A DNA stretch of 64,000 nt, taken from the NCBI RefSeq assembly GCF_016735695.1, contig NZ_JAERQD010000022.1, positions 1-64,000 of the forward strand, in the 5' to 3' direction. The notes beneath the pieces are model-generated. The model saw only the letters and a program-made list of their open reading frames with translations, was not told where the DNA came from and ran no database searches. Position numbers and translations under genes: made by a program. Shown here in pieces: positions 46,253-54,151 of the stretch. Each line of letters starts with the position of its first letter. The first letter of the stretch is position 1. The stretch comes from Microvirga zambiensis WSM3693. Lineage in GTDB: Bacteria > Pseudomonadota > Alphaproteobacteria > Rhizobiales > Beijerinckiaceae.

Positions 46253-47389
46253 TTAAGCGGTCGGCTGGAAGGCGGTGTGAACGATGGCTCCGTCGCGGGT
46301 CAGGCAGGTCGCCTTGACCAGCTCGTCGTCCCATTTCACGGCCAGAGCCTTGGTTTCCTTGTTCACCAGCGTCTCGACGAAGGCGTAGAGGTTCTTCGCG
46401 TAGAGGCTGGAGGCCGTGGCGGCGAGGCGTCCGGGCACGTTGAGATGGCCGACGATCTTCACGCCGTTATGCTCGACCACCTCGCCGGCCTGAGCCAGCT
46501 CGACATTGCCGCCGCGCTCGACCGCCAGGTCGACGATGACCGAGCCGGGCTTCATGGATTCGACCATGGCTCGGGAAACAAGCTTCGGCGCCGGACGGCC
46601 CGGGATCAGGGCCGTGGTGATGACGATGTCCTGCTTGGCGATGTGGGAGGCGACGAGATCGGCCTGCTTGGCCCGGTATTCCGCCGACATCTCCTTGGCG
46701 TAGCCGCCGGCGGTCTCGGCCTGCTTGAACTCCTCGTCCTCCACCGCGACGAACTTGGCCCCCAAGCTTTCCACCTGCTCCTTGGCGGCGGGGCGGACGT
46801 CGGTGGCGGTCACGACCGCGCCGAGGCGGCGGGCCGTGGCGATGGCCTGGAGGCCGGCGACGCCGGCGCCCATGACGAAGATGCGGGCGGCAGGCACCGT
46901 GCCGGCTGCGGTCATCATCATCGGGAGCGCGCGGCCGTATTCGGCGGTGGCATCGATCACGGCGCGGTAGCCGGCGAGATTGGCCTGGGAGGAGAGCACG
47001 TCCATCACCTGGGCGCGGGTGATGCGGGGCATCAGCTCCATGGCGAAGGCCGCCACCTGGGCGTCGGCGAGGCTTTTAAGGGCGGCGTCCTGGCCGTAGG
47101 GGTCCATGATGGCGATGACCAGCGCACCCGGCTTGGCGCCGGCAAGCTCGCCCTCGGCCGGGCGACGTACCTTCAGGACGACATCCGCGTCCTTGAGGGC
47201 CCCGGCCGCGTTTGCGGCAATCGAAGCCCCCGCCGCCTCGAACTCGGCGTCGGGGACGCCGGCCTTGGCGCCGGCTCCGGCCTGCACGACAACGTCGGCG
47301 CCGAGGCTCTTGTATTTCTTGACGGTTTCAGGGGTAGCGGAAACGCGTGTCTCCGCTCCATCGGTTTCGGAGAGAACGGCGATCCGCAT
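46253..47389 (-). CDS. pntA1: NAD(P) transhydrogenase subunit alpha, NAD-binding part
   Basis: 378 residues forming domain I, related to alanine dehydrogenase: MRIAVLSETDGAETRVSATPETVKKYKSLG at the start, RITRAQVMDVLSSQANLAGYRAV, and the NAD fold IFVMGAGVAGLQAIATARRLGAVVTATDVRP. It is soluble and binds NADH. First gene of pntA1-pntA2-pntB, starting at ATG 47387-47389. Confidence 0.97.
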   Translation of the reverse strand: MRIAVLSETDGAETRVSATPETVKKYKSLGADVVVQAGAGAKAGVPDAEFEAAGASIAANAAGALKDADVVLKVRRPAEGELAGAKPGALVIAIMDPYGQDAALKSLADAQVAAFAMELMPRITRAQVMDVLSSQANLAGYRAVIDATAEYGRALPMMMTAAGTVPAARIFVMGAGVAGLQAIATARRLGAVVTATDVRPAAKEQVESLGAKFVAVEDEEFKQAETAGGYAKEMSAEYRAKQADLVASHIAKQDIVITTALIPGRPAPKLVSRAMVESMKPGSVIVDLAVERGGNVELAQAGEVVEHNGVKIVGHLNVPGRLAATASSLYAKNLYAFVETLVNKETKALAVKWDDELVKATCLTRDGAIVHTAFQPTA

Positions 47390-47462
47390 TGTGGTCCCCC
47401 TGCGATATGGTCAGTGGCTTGAGGTCAAGCTCTTGTCGTTTCCGTCAACAATCTCATGCAAC

Positions 47463-47756
47463 TCAGTAGAAGACGAGCGCCAGGAGAAGAAGGACGGCGA
47501 CGGCAGCCGGAGCACGCACGCCGATGGAAGGAGCCATGGCGCCGAGCCCGCCCGCCGCGAGCGAGAGGATGACGCCGAAGATCGCGGTGATCCAGGCATG
47601 CTTGATGCCGCCGACGGCCAGCGCCAGGACGTGGCAGATGATGACGGCAGTCCCGATCTCGGCGAACCTGACGAACCCCTGATAGGTCTCCTCATGGGTG
47701 CGGGCATCCATATCCGGACTGTAGCCCCCATGCGGCGCGTGTTTTGTATCGGCCAT
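47463..47756 (-). CDS. aa3-type cytochrome oxidase subunit IV-like small membrane protein
   Basis: 97 residues with a polar N-terminus (DMDARTHEETYQGFVRFAEIG), then three hydrophobic helices. The HEETYxxFxR segment resembles the bacterial aa3 oxidase subunit IV family, which often sits next to pnt genes in this order; no oxidase subunits are nearby. It is 73 bases upstream of pntA1 and may be cotranscribed. Confidence 0.7.
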   Translation of the reverse strand: MADTKHAPHGGYSPDMDARTHEETYQGFVRFAEIGTAVIICHVLALAVGGIKHAWITAIFGVILSLAAGGLGAMAPSIGVRAPAAVAVLLLLALVFY

Positions 47757-47868
47757 GATTCAAGCCCCGTTCAGCGTCACGTGTTAATGGCTGCGTTTAG
47801 CGCATGAGATGAGGAGCCGCAATCTTTCGAATGGCTCCAAATGAAAACTTTATGAATGGTTTTCGCCC

Positions 47869-49086
47869 TTATTTGATCCCGAGAAACTCGCGCCATTGCG
47901 GCAGGCAGACGGTCTCGTAATCATATTGCGCAACCGCGATTCGGCGCGCCTCCGCAGCCATCGCGGCGGACTTGTCCTTATCCGCGAGAGTTTCCCGCAC
48001 CCGCTCGGCGAGCGCCTTCTCGTCGAAGAAGGGGAAGAGGCGTCCATTGACCCCGTCCTGGATGATCTCGCGCACCGGTTCCGTGTCCGAGGCCACGATC
48101 CGGCATTCGAGCGCCATGGATTCGATGGAGGACCAGGACAGCACGAAGGGATAGGTCATGTAGACATGGGCGGAGGAGACCTGCAGCACCTTCACGAACT
48201 GGTCGTAGGGCAGGTTCCCGACGAAATGCACCCGGGACCAGTCGACCGGCCGTTCGATCCGCGCCTTGAAGACGTCGAACCAGGTCTGCCCATCCGGCGC
48301 GGAGCCGGAATAGCTGGTGCCCCGTCCGCCGATGATCACCACCCGGAGTTCCGGATCGATGTCGAGAAGATGGGGCAGGCTCTTGAAGACGATATGGGCG
48401 CCCCGCATCGGCTCGATATTGCGGGTCACATAGGTGACGACCGGCGTGTCGCGGGTGAGATGCGGCCCGTCCTGACCGAGTCGGATTTGGACCTTGGGGT
48501 CGGGTTGGAGCCGCTGGGTGTCGATGCCGTCGTGGATGATGGCGAGCCGGTCGCGCAGATAGGCCGGGAACGTGTCGCGCTGGTAGCGCGTCGGCGCCAC
48601 GGCGACATCCGCCGCATCGAGGGCGCCGAGCTGCATGGAGTTCTTGAGGCGCAGGCGCCAGATCACCTCCTCGTTGGTGACCGGGAACTCGGGGTCGAAA
48701 TCCAGATCCTGCCCCTTGGCATGGTAATAATATTCGAAATAGGCGACGTGGCGGGCCTTGGGCCAGATGTCCTTCAGAAACAGGTTCTCACCCCAGCCCG
48801 TATTGACCACCACCACGTCCGGCTCGAAACCCTGGCTCGCCAGCTCCTTGGCCCGGTGCGCGACGCCATAGGCCCGGCGCAGGCGTGGAATGACGGGGGA
48901 ATAGCGGTTCTGATAGGGTGCGTCCTCAGGGCCCGGAACGGCATTGTAGGAAAAGTACTTCACGCCCGGGATCGAGCATTGCTTGACCATCCCGAGGCCC
49001 ACGACCTCGTGCCCCTCGGCGACGAAGCTCCGGGACAGGCGCAAAAACTGGCCGGGAAAGTTCTGGTGGACGAAAGCAATCTTCAT
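47869..49086 (-). CDS. Glycosyltransferase family 4 protein
   Basis: 405 residues with the two Rossmann-like domains of GT-B enzymes. The N-terminus is MKIAFVHQNFPGQFLRLSRSFVAEGHEV; the C-terminal donor domain contains VTYVTRNIEPMRGAHIVFKSLP and the E-x7-E-type segment SSIESMALECRIVASDTEPVREII. Acceptor and donor are unknown; capsule, lipopolysaccharide or other surface glycan are likely. ATG 49084-49086; preceded by a repeat that the open frame enters but which is not coding. Confidence 0.85.
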   Translation of the reverse strand: MKIAFVHQNFPGQFLRLSRSFVAEGHEVVGLGMVKQCSIPGVKYFSYNAVPGPEDAPYQNRYSPVIPRLRRAYGVAHRAKELASQGFEPDVVVVNTGWGENLFLKDIWPKARHVAYFEYYYHAKGQDLDFDPEFPVTNEEVIWRLRLKNSMQLGALDAADVAVAPTRYQRDTFPAYLRDRLAIIHDGIDTQRLQPDPKVQIRLGQDGPHLTRDTPVVTYVTRNIEPMRGAHIVFKSLPHLLDIDPELRVVIIGGRGTSYSGSAPDGQTWFDVFKARIERPVDWSRVHFVGNLPYDQFVKVLQVSSAHVYMTYPFVLSWSSIESMALECRIVASDTEPVREIIQDGVNGRLFPFFDEKALAERVRETLADKDKSAAMAAEARRIAVAQYDYETVCLPQWREFLGIK

Positions 49087-49099
49087 CGGTGCCTCTCGA

Positions 49100-49208
49100 G
49101 CATCGGACCCAAAAGTGGCCTCCACTTTTGGGATCCATTCGATGCTCTTTTCTCTTGCTGAGAGCATCGTCCGGAGCGGAAAACCGGATCCACTTTTCCG
49201 CACGATGC
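49100..49208 (-). repeat. Palindromic intergenic element, family F, copy 2
   Basis: GAGCATCGGACCCAAAAGTGG and ATCCACTTTTCCGCACGATGC ends with internal GAGCATCG; reverse orientation relative to 26946-27060. Lies immediately upstream of the glycosyltransferase gene. Confidence 0.85.
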
Positions 49209-49255
49209 ACTCCTCCGTCATGCCCTAAGGCCGAACGGCGCGAGATGCAACCTCA

Positions 49256-50623
49256 TTACACGGGACTTGGTAAACCGGAGGCGCGTAACGCCTCTTTCTG
49301 CTTCCGCTCCAGGTTTTCGAGGGAGAAGCGCTCGATCTCGTTCTCGAACAGCCGATGGTAGTTCAGCTCGGCCTTGAGGTGCAGGAAGACGGCGCCCAGA
49401 CCCACGGCGGCCCGGTCCATGAAGACGAATTCCCGCGGCACCGTGACAGGCCCCTTTTCCTTCAGCGCCTTGTGCACCCGGAATGCCTCGCGGCGGCCGT
49501 ACTCGCCGGGCTTCACCCCGTCCGCCACGGTGCGGACCCGGTCGTCGAGAAGAGGCGCGTAGATGAAGCGGGCCCAGATGTTGAGGATGTCGATCAGCTC
49601 GTTCGACAGGTTCTTGAAGCCCCAGGTCTCGTAGGCATGGACGACGCGGGCGCGGTCGTCGGTCTGAAGGCCGCGATAGAGATCGACCACCCCGCCGACG
49701 AAGCGCGGATGGAAGATACGGATGCAGCCGTAATCGAGGAGGTTGATGCCCCCCGGCTCGCCGCCTTCGGAAAAGACCGTGTAATTGCCGAGATGCGGAT
49801 CGCCGTGGATCACGGCCGCATGGCTGAAGGGATGCCACCAGGCCTTGAACATGGCGACCGCCAGCCGGTTGCGGATCTCGACGAGGCTGTCCGTGAACTG
49901 CAGGATCTTCTCGCCTTCCAGCCATTCCAGCGACAGCAGGCGCTTCGTCGACAATTCCGGATGGACCCGCGGCACCCGGACCTCCTCCACGTCGGCGAGG
50001 GTCTGGGCGTAGAGGGCCGCGTGCTTGGCCTCACGCTCATAATCGAGTTCCTCGCGCACCCGCTCGCCGATCTCCTTGGCGATCTCGCGGGTGTCGATGG
50101 CAGGATCCATGCGGCGATGGACGGCAAAGACCCATTCGAGCTGCTGCAGATCCGCTTCCACGGCGGATTGCATGTCGGGATACTGGAGCTTGCAGGCGAT
50201 GGCCTCGCCATCCTTGGTGCTCGCCCGGTGAACCTGACCGAGCGAGGCGGCTGCGGCGGGGCTGAGGTCGAAGGAGCCGAACCGGCCCTGCCATTGCGGC
50301 CCGAGTTCCGCCTGCATGCGGCGCTTGACGAAGGCCGCCCCCATGGGCGGTGCCTCGCTCTGCAGCTTCTGCAGCTCGGCGGCATATTCCGGCGGGATGA
50401 GGTCAGGAATGGTGGCGAGAAGCTGCGCCACCTTCATGATCGGCCCCTTCAGTCCGCCGAGCGCCTGGGCCAGCACCGCCGCGTTGGAGGCATCGCGCGC
50501 ATCGCCGCCGAAGAGCCGCGATCCCGCCATGCGCGCCGCCACCCCGCCCATATTGGCGCCGACCCGGGCATAGCGGGCAGCGCGCGCGGAGAAGCGGTTC
50601 GCTTCGCGGTCGGAATCGGCCAT
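49256..50623 (-). CDS. ABC1/AarF (UbiB/COQ8-like) atypical kinase
   Basis: 455 residues of the ABC1 family, atypical protein-kinase-like ATPases linked to ubiquinone biosynthesis or lipid homeostasis. Visible are LKGPIMKVAQLLATIPDLIP (the KxGQ-type motif, here K-V-A-Q), the Ala-rich loop AAAASLGQVHRA, the lysine in AIACKLQYPD, and catalytic HGDPHLGNY and LLDYGC. There is no C-terminal membrane helix as in E. coli UbiB, so it is likely a soluble paralogue. ATG 50621-50623. Confidence 0.9.
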   Translation of the reverse strand: MADSDREANRFSARAARYARVGANMGGVAARMAGSRLFGGDARDASNAAVLAQALGGLKGPIMKVAQLLATIPDLIPPEYAAELQKLQSEAPPMGAAFVKRRMQAELGPQWQGRFGSFDLSPAAAASLGQVHRASTKDGEAIACKLQYPDMQSAVEADLQQLEWVFAVHRRMDPAIDTREIAKEIGERVREELDYEREAKHAALYAQTLADVEEVRVPRVHPELSTKRLLSLEWLEGEKILQFTDSLVEIRNRLAVAMFKAWWHPFSHAAVIHGDPHLGNYTVFSEGGEPGGINLLDYGCIRIFHPRFVGGVVDLYRGLQTDDRARVVHAYETWGFKNLSNELIDILNIWARFIYAPLLDDRVRTVADGVKPGEYGRREAFRVHKALKEKGPVTVPREFVFMDRAAVGLGAVFLHLKAELNYHRLFENEIERFSLENLERKQKEALRASGLPSPV

Positions 50624-50699
50624 GACGTGAGATCTCTTGCTCTGAAACCGGAGAGCTTAAGATATGTCCTGAAGCTCCGAACGCTAGGCCGCTGCGGCG

Positions 50700-52022
50700 T
50701 CAGGGCCTCTGACCACCGACGGCGGCAAAAAGCGGCATGCTTTCGCTCAGGCCCTTGAGGGCGAAGGTGCCCCGATCCTCCAGGTGCAGGTTGGAGCCGG
50801 CGACGAGATCGCGCACCGTGCGCGACACGAGAACCTCGCGGCCATCGGCCAAGGCGGCGATGCGGGACGCGATATGCACGGCGATGCCGCCGATATCGTC
50901 GCCCTTCATCTCGATCTCGCCTGTATGGACGCCGCAGCGGATTTGCAGGTTCAAACCGCGCAGGGCCTCGATGATGGCGCCGGCACAGCGCACGCCGCGG
51001 GCGGGACCGTCAAAGGTCGCGAGAAACCCGTCGCCGAGCGTCTTGATCTCCCGACCCCGGAAGCGGAGGATCTCGCCGCGCACGATCCGGTCGTGCCGGT
51101 CGAGCAGGACGCGCCAGGCGCGATCGCCCATCTCCTCGGCCCGGCGGGTGGAATCGACGATATCGGTGAACAGCACCGTGGCCAGCACCCGGTCCGGCTC
51201 GCTGTCCGCGTGGGTGCCGGTGAGAAATTCCTCGATCTCGTCGGCGACGGGACTCGCATCGTTGGCCCACAGCAGGTGGTCGATGCCGGGGAAACCGACA
51301 TATTTCGCACCGGGAATGTTGGCGGCAAGATAGCGGCCGCCCTCGACATTCACGCGCGTGTCGCCTTCCCGATGCAGGACGAGAGTCGGCACGCGGATCG
51401 TCGGCAGGATGTGCCGCACGTCGATCTGGCTGTTCATGCGCATGAGCGCGATCACCGCCGACGGGCTGGCACCCAGCCGCTCGAAGCGTCCCCACCATTG
51501 CCGGAAGCGTTCGTCCGCGATCTTCGTCGGTGCGAAGGCGTTGAGGCTCTCGCCCTGCCCCCAGGTCCGGTCGATCTTCTCCAGGAAGGTCTCGAACCGG
51601 TCGCGCGGCAGAACCCAGGTGTGGAAATCGGCATAGGTGCCATAGAGGACGAGCGCCTGCGTCCGCTCCGGATAGGTCGCGGCGAAGAGCATGCTCATGG
51701 CACCGCCCTCCGAAATCCCGAAGAGCGCAGCCTTCTCGCTGCCCACCGCATCCATCACTGCGCGCACGTCGTCCATGCGCTCCTCGAGTGACGGCAGATC
51801 GCCGAGGCGGTCCGAGAGGCCGGTGCCCCGCTTGTCGAACAGGATCAGGCGGCTGAAGGAGCCGAGCCGCGACAGGAAGTGAGCCATGTTCGGCTCGTCC
51901 CAATAGAGATCCAGGTTGGAGATGAAGCCCGGGACGAACACGAGATCGAGCGGGCCATTGCCGACCACCTGATAGGCGATCCGCAGATCGCCGCTTCTGG
52001 CGTAATGCGTGTCCACCGGCAT
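50700..52022 (-). CDS. Alpha/beta-hydrolase fused to class III adenylate/guanylate cyclase
   Basis: 440 residues. Residues about 1-270 are an alpha/beta hydrolase with nucleophile elbow FGISEGGAM (S104) and late Asp/His (LHREGDTRV, GIDHLLW). Residues about 280-440 are a class III cyclase catalytic domain: TVLFTDIVDSTRRAEEMGD with the first metal Asp, REIKTLGDGFLATFDGP with the second, and IRCGVHTGEIEMKGDDIGGIAVHIASRIA. The product would be cAMP (or cGMP) controlled by a hydrolase-like sensor. No membrane helix is seen. ATG 52020-52022. Confidence 0.9.
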   Translation of the reverse strand: MPVDTHYARSGDLRIAYQVVGNGPLDLVFVPGFISNLDLYWDEPNMAHFLSRLGSFSRLILFDKRGTGLSDRLGDLPSLEERMDDVRAVMDAVGSEKAALFGISEGGAMSMLFAATYPERTQALVLYGTYADFHTWVLPRDRFETFLEKIDRTWGQGESLNAFAPTKIADERFRQWWGRFERLGASPSAVIALMRMNSQIDVRHILPTIRVPTLVLHREGDTRVNVEGGRYLAANIPGAKYVGFPGIDHLLWANDASPVADEIEEFLTGTHADSEPDRVLATVLFTDIVDSTRRAEEMGDRAWRVLLDRHDRIVRGEILRFRGREIKTLGDGFLATFDGPARGVRCAGAIIEALRGLNLQIRCGVHTGEIEMKGDDIGGIAVHIASRIAALADGREVLVSRTVRDLVAGSNLHLEDRGTFALKGLSESMPLFAAVGGQRP

Positions 52023-52117
52023 AATGGGCGTTCCAACTCTGTCGTGGGCAACTTGGGACTTTCCGAGTTTAGCGAGTCGGGCCGGACAACGCCATTTCCG
52101 CGTCTGGCGCATCGTGG

Positions 52118-54055
52118 TCAGAGAAGGAAATCGCCCGCCTTCAGGCTGCGGATGCCGTCAAGCCGGATGATGCCGTCCGCATCCCTATCGCCATCGATGT
52201 TCAGAAGTACGTGCGCTTCGGATCCCACAACCTCATAGCGGACCTGTCCCGCCGCCGTGAACTCGCCCCTGCCGATGAACGTGAAAGCCTGATTGCCGCC
52301 GCGGAGGCTGTTGGCGTCGACCCTTGCCAGATCCAGCAGATCGTGAGCGCTGCTGCTGAAGTCGCGCACGACATCCACGCGATCGAGAGAAAGACCGACG
52401 GAGCCGATGCTCTGCCAGCGGAACACGTCGGCGCCCTGTCCACCCGACAGGAAGTCCTTGCCCGAACCTCCGACAAGGGTATCGCGGCCGTCATCGCCAT
52501 AAAGCCGGTCGTTGCCTGCATCGCCGGCGAGGCTGTCGTTCCCTCCCCCGCCGCGAAGGATATTCTGGGACGCGGACCCTTTCATGACATCGTTGAACGC
52601 GCTGCCCCACACGGCCTCGATGCTCGAGAAGCGGTCGCCGGAGGCATCGCCGCCGGCCTGCGTCCGTTTCGCAAGGTCGATGAGCACGCGGCCCGCAGAA
52701 TCGCGGTAATCGGCATAATCGAAGCCGCTGCTGCCCGACAGGAGATCGGCGCCCGGCCCGCCGCGGAGATTGTCGTCACCGGTGCCGCCATAGAGCGAGT
52801 CGTTGCCGCCGCCGCCGAAGATCCGATCGTTGCCGCTGCCACCTCTGAGGATGTCCGCCGCATCGTCGGCGGGATTGGGGCCGCTGGCAGACCTGAAATC
52901 GAGACGGAAGATCTTGCCGCCGTAATCGACGATGTAGAGGTTTCCGGATGCGTCCTCTCCGAGGGAGGAAACGGACCCGATCGGACCGCCGCCGACGGCG
53001 ACGCGACCGGTCAGATCGGTAAACGACCAGGAGCCCGCGACGCGTTCGAGAGACCAGATCTTGTGGCTGACGAAATCCGAGAAGACATACGTGCCCTGGA
53101 AATCCTGCTCCGGCCCGCGATAGACGTAGCCGCCCGTCACCGCCTGACCGATGCTGCGGTCATAGGCGTGGATCGGATTCGTGAAATTCGGAAAGGATCC
53201 GGGCGGGAAAGGCCCCTCGGTGACGCTCCATCCGTAATTGGCGCCGGCTCTTCCGAGATCGATCTCCTCGTATGAGCTCTGGCCGACATCGCCGATATAC
53301 AGCTCGCCGGTCAGCCGGTCGAAGCTTGCGCGCCATGGGTTGCGCAGGCCCGCCGCATAGATCCCGCTCCCAGCAGCGCTGCCTGAGATCCCGTCGATTG
53401 CGGTCGGATTGTCCGCAGGCAAGGCGTAGTTCCTGGTCGCGTCAGCGGGAAAGGCATCACCGCTCACGTCGAGACGCAGGATCTTGCCGAGCTGGTTGAG
53501 GCTCTGGGAATTGGCGCCGTTCGCCCCGTCGCCTGTCGCCACATAGAGATAGCCGTCCGGCCCGAAGCCGATCCACCCGCCGCGATGGTTGGTGGAAGAC
53601 GGGTAATCGATCCGGTCGATGAGCCTCATGCTGGACGGATTGGCGACCAAGGGATTGTTGGCCAGCGTCTGGTACTCGCGGATCTCCACATCGCCGTCCG
53701 TCGTGCTGAGATAGACGTAGAACCTCCGGCTCGCCGCGAAATCGGGAGAGAATGCGAGGCCGAGGAGGCCCTGTTCTCCGTCCGTTGCGACATTCACGGT
53801 GAGGAAGGGCGTGCCGAGAACCTGGCCGGTGCCGGTGTCATAGACCTTCACCTGTCCTCGCTTCTCGAGGATGAAGAGGTGGTTGGAATTGCCCGGGGCC
53901 GAGGTCAGGTACAGGGGATTGACCAGTCCTGATGCGATCGCGTTGGCCGCTATCGTGGACGGGGTTCGTGCGCCAGGATCGTAGCCGTAGATCGTATCGG
54001 CGGCGCTGGTGCCGCTCAACCGGTCTGCGCCCTGAGTCCCTGTACGAACGGCCAT
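52118..54055 (-). CDS. RTX-flanked glucose/sorbosone dehydrogenase-like secreted protein
   Basis: 645 residues. A short N-terminal RTX-like stretch (GADRLSGTSAADTIYG) is followed by a PQQ-type glucose/sorbosone dehydrogenase beta-propeller (about 45-400: GLAFSPDFAASRRFYVYLS, GGWIGFGPDGYLYVATGDG, GIYAAGLRNPWRASFDR), then glycine-rich calcium-binding RTX repeats (GGSGNDRIFGGGGNDSLYGG) and a C-terminal RTX end (about 580-645). No Sec signal is seen, so type I secretion is expected. Secretion genes are not nearby. Enzymatic activity and cofactor are inferred from fold only. Confidence 0.88.
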   Translation of the reverse strand: MAVRTGTQGADRLSGTSAADTIYGYDPGARTPSTIAANAIASGLVNPLYLTSAPGNSNHLFILEKRGQVKVYDTGTGQVLGTPFLTVNVATDGEQGLLGLAFSPDFAASRRFYVYLSTTDGDVEIREYQTLANNPLVANPSSMRLIDRIDYPSSTNHRGGWIGFGPDGYLYVATGDGANGANSQSLNQLGKILRLDVSGDAFPADATRNYALPADNPTAIDGISGSAAGSGIYAAGLRNPWRASFDRLTGELYIGDVGQSSYEEIDLGRAGANYGWSVTEGPFPPGSFPNFTNPIHAYDRSIGQAVTGGYVYRGPEQDFQGTYVFSDFVSHKIWSLERVAGSWSFTDLTGRVAVGGGPIGSVSSLGEDASGNLYIVDYGGKIFRLDFRSASGPNPADDAADILRGGSGNDRIFGGGGNDSLYGGTGDDNLRGGPGADLLSGSSGFDYADYRDSAGRVLIDLAKRTQAGGDASGDRFSSIEAVWGSAFNDVMKGSASQNILRGGGGNDSLAGDAGNDRLYGDDGRDTLVGGSGKDFLSGGQGADVFRWQSIGSVGLSLDRVDVVRDFSSSAHDLLDLARVDANSLRGGNQAFTFIGRGEFTAAGQVRYEVVGSEAHVLLNIDGDRDADGIIRLDGIRSLKAGDFLL

Positions 54056-54151
54056 GGCCGACCTCCGGATGTGGCCCCCACACAGCGATCGTTATGTGAT
54101 TTAGTTCGGATACCCTGAGCGGCAAGTCGCTCGCTGCTCAGGGCATGAGGT

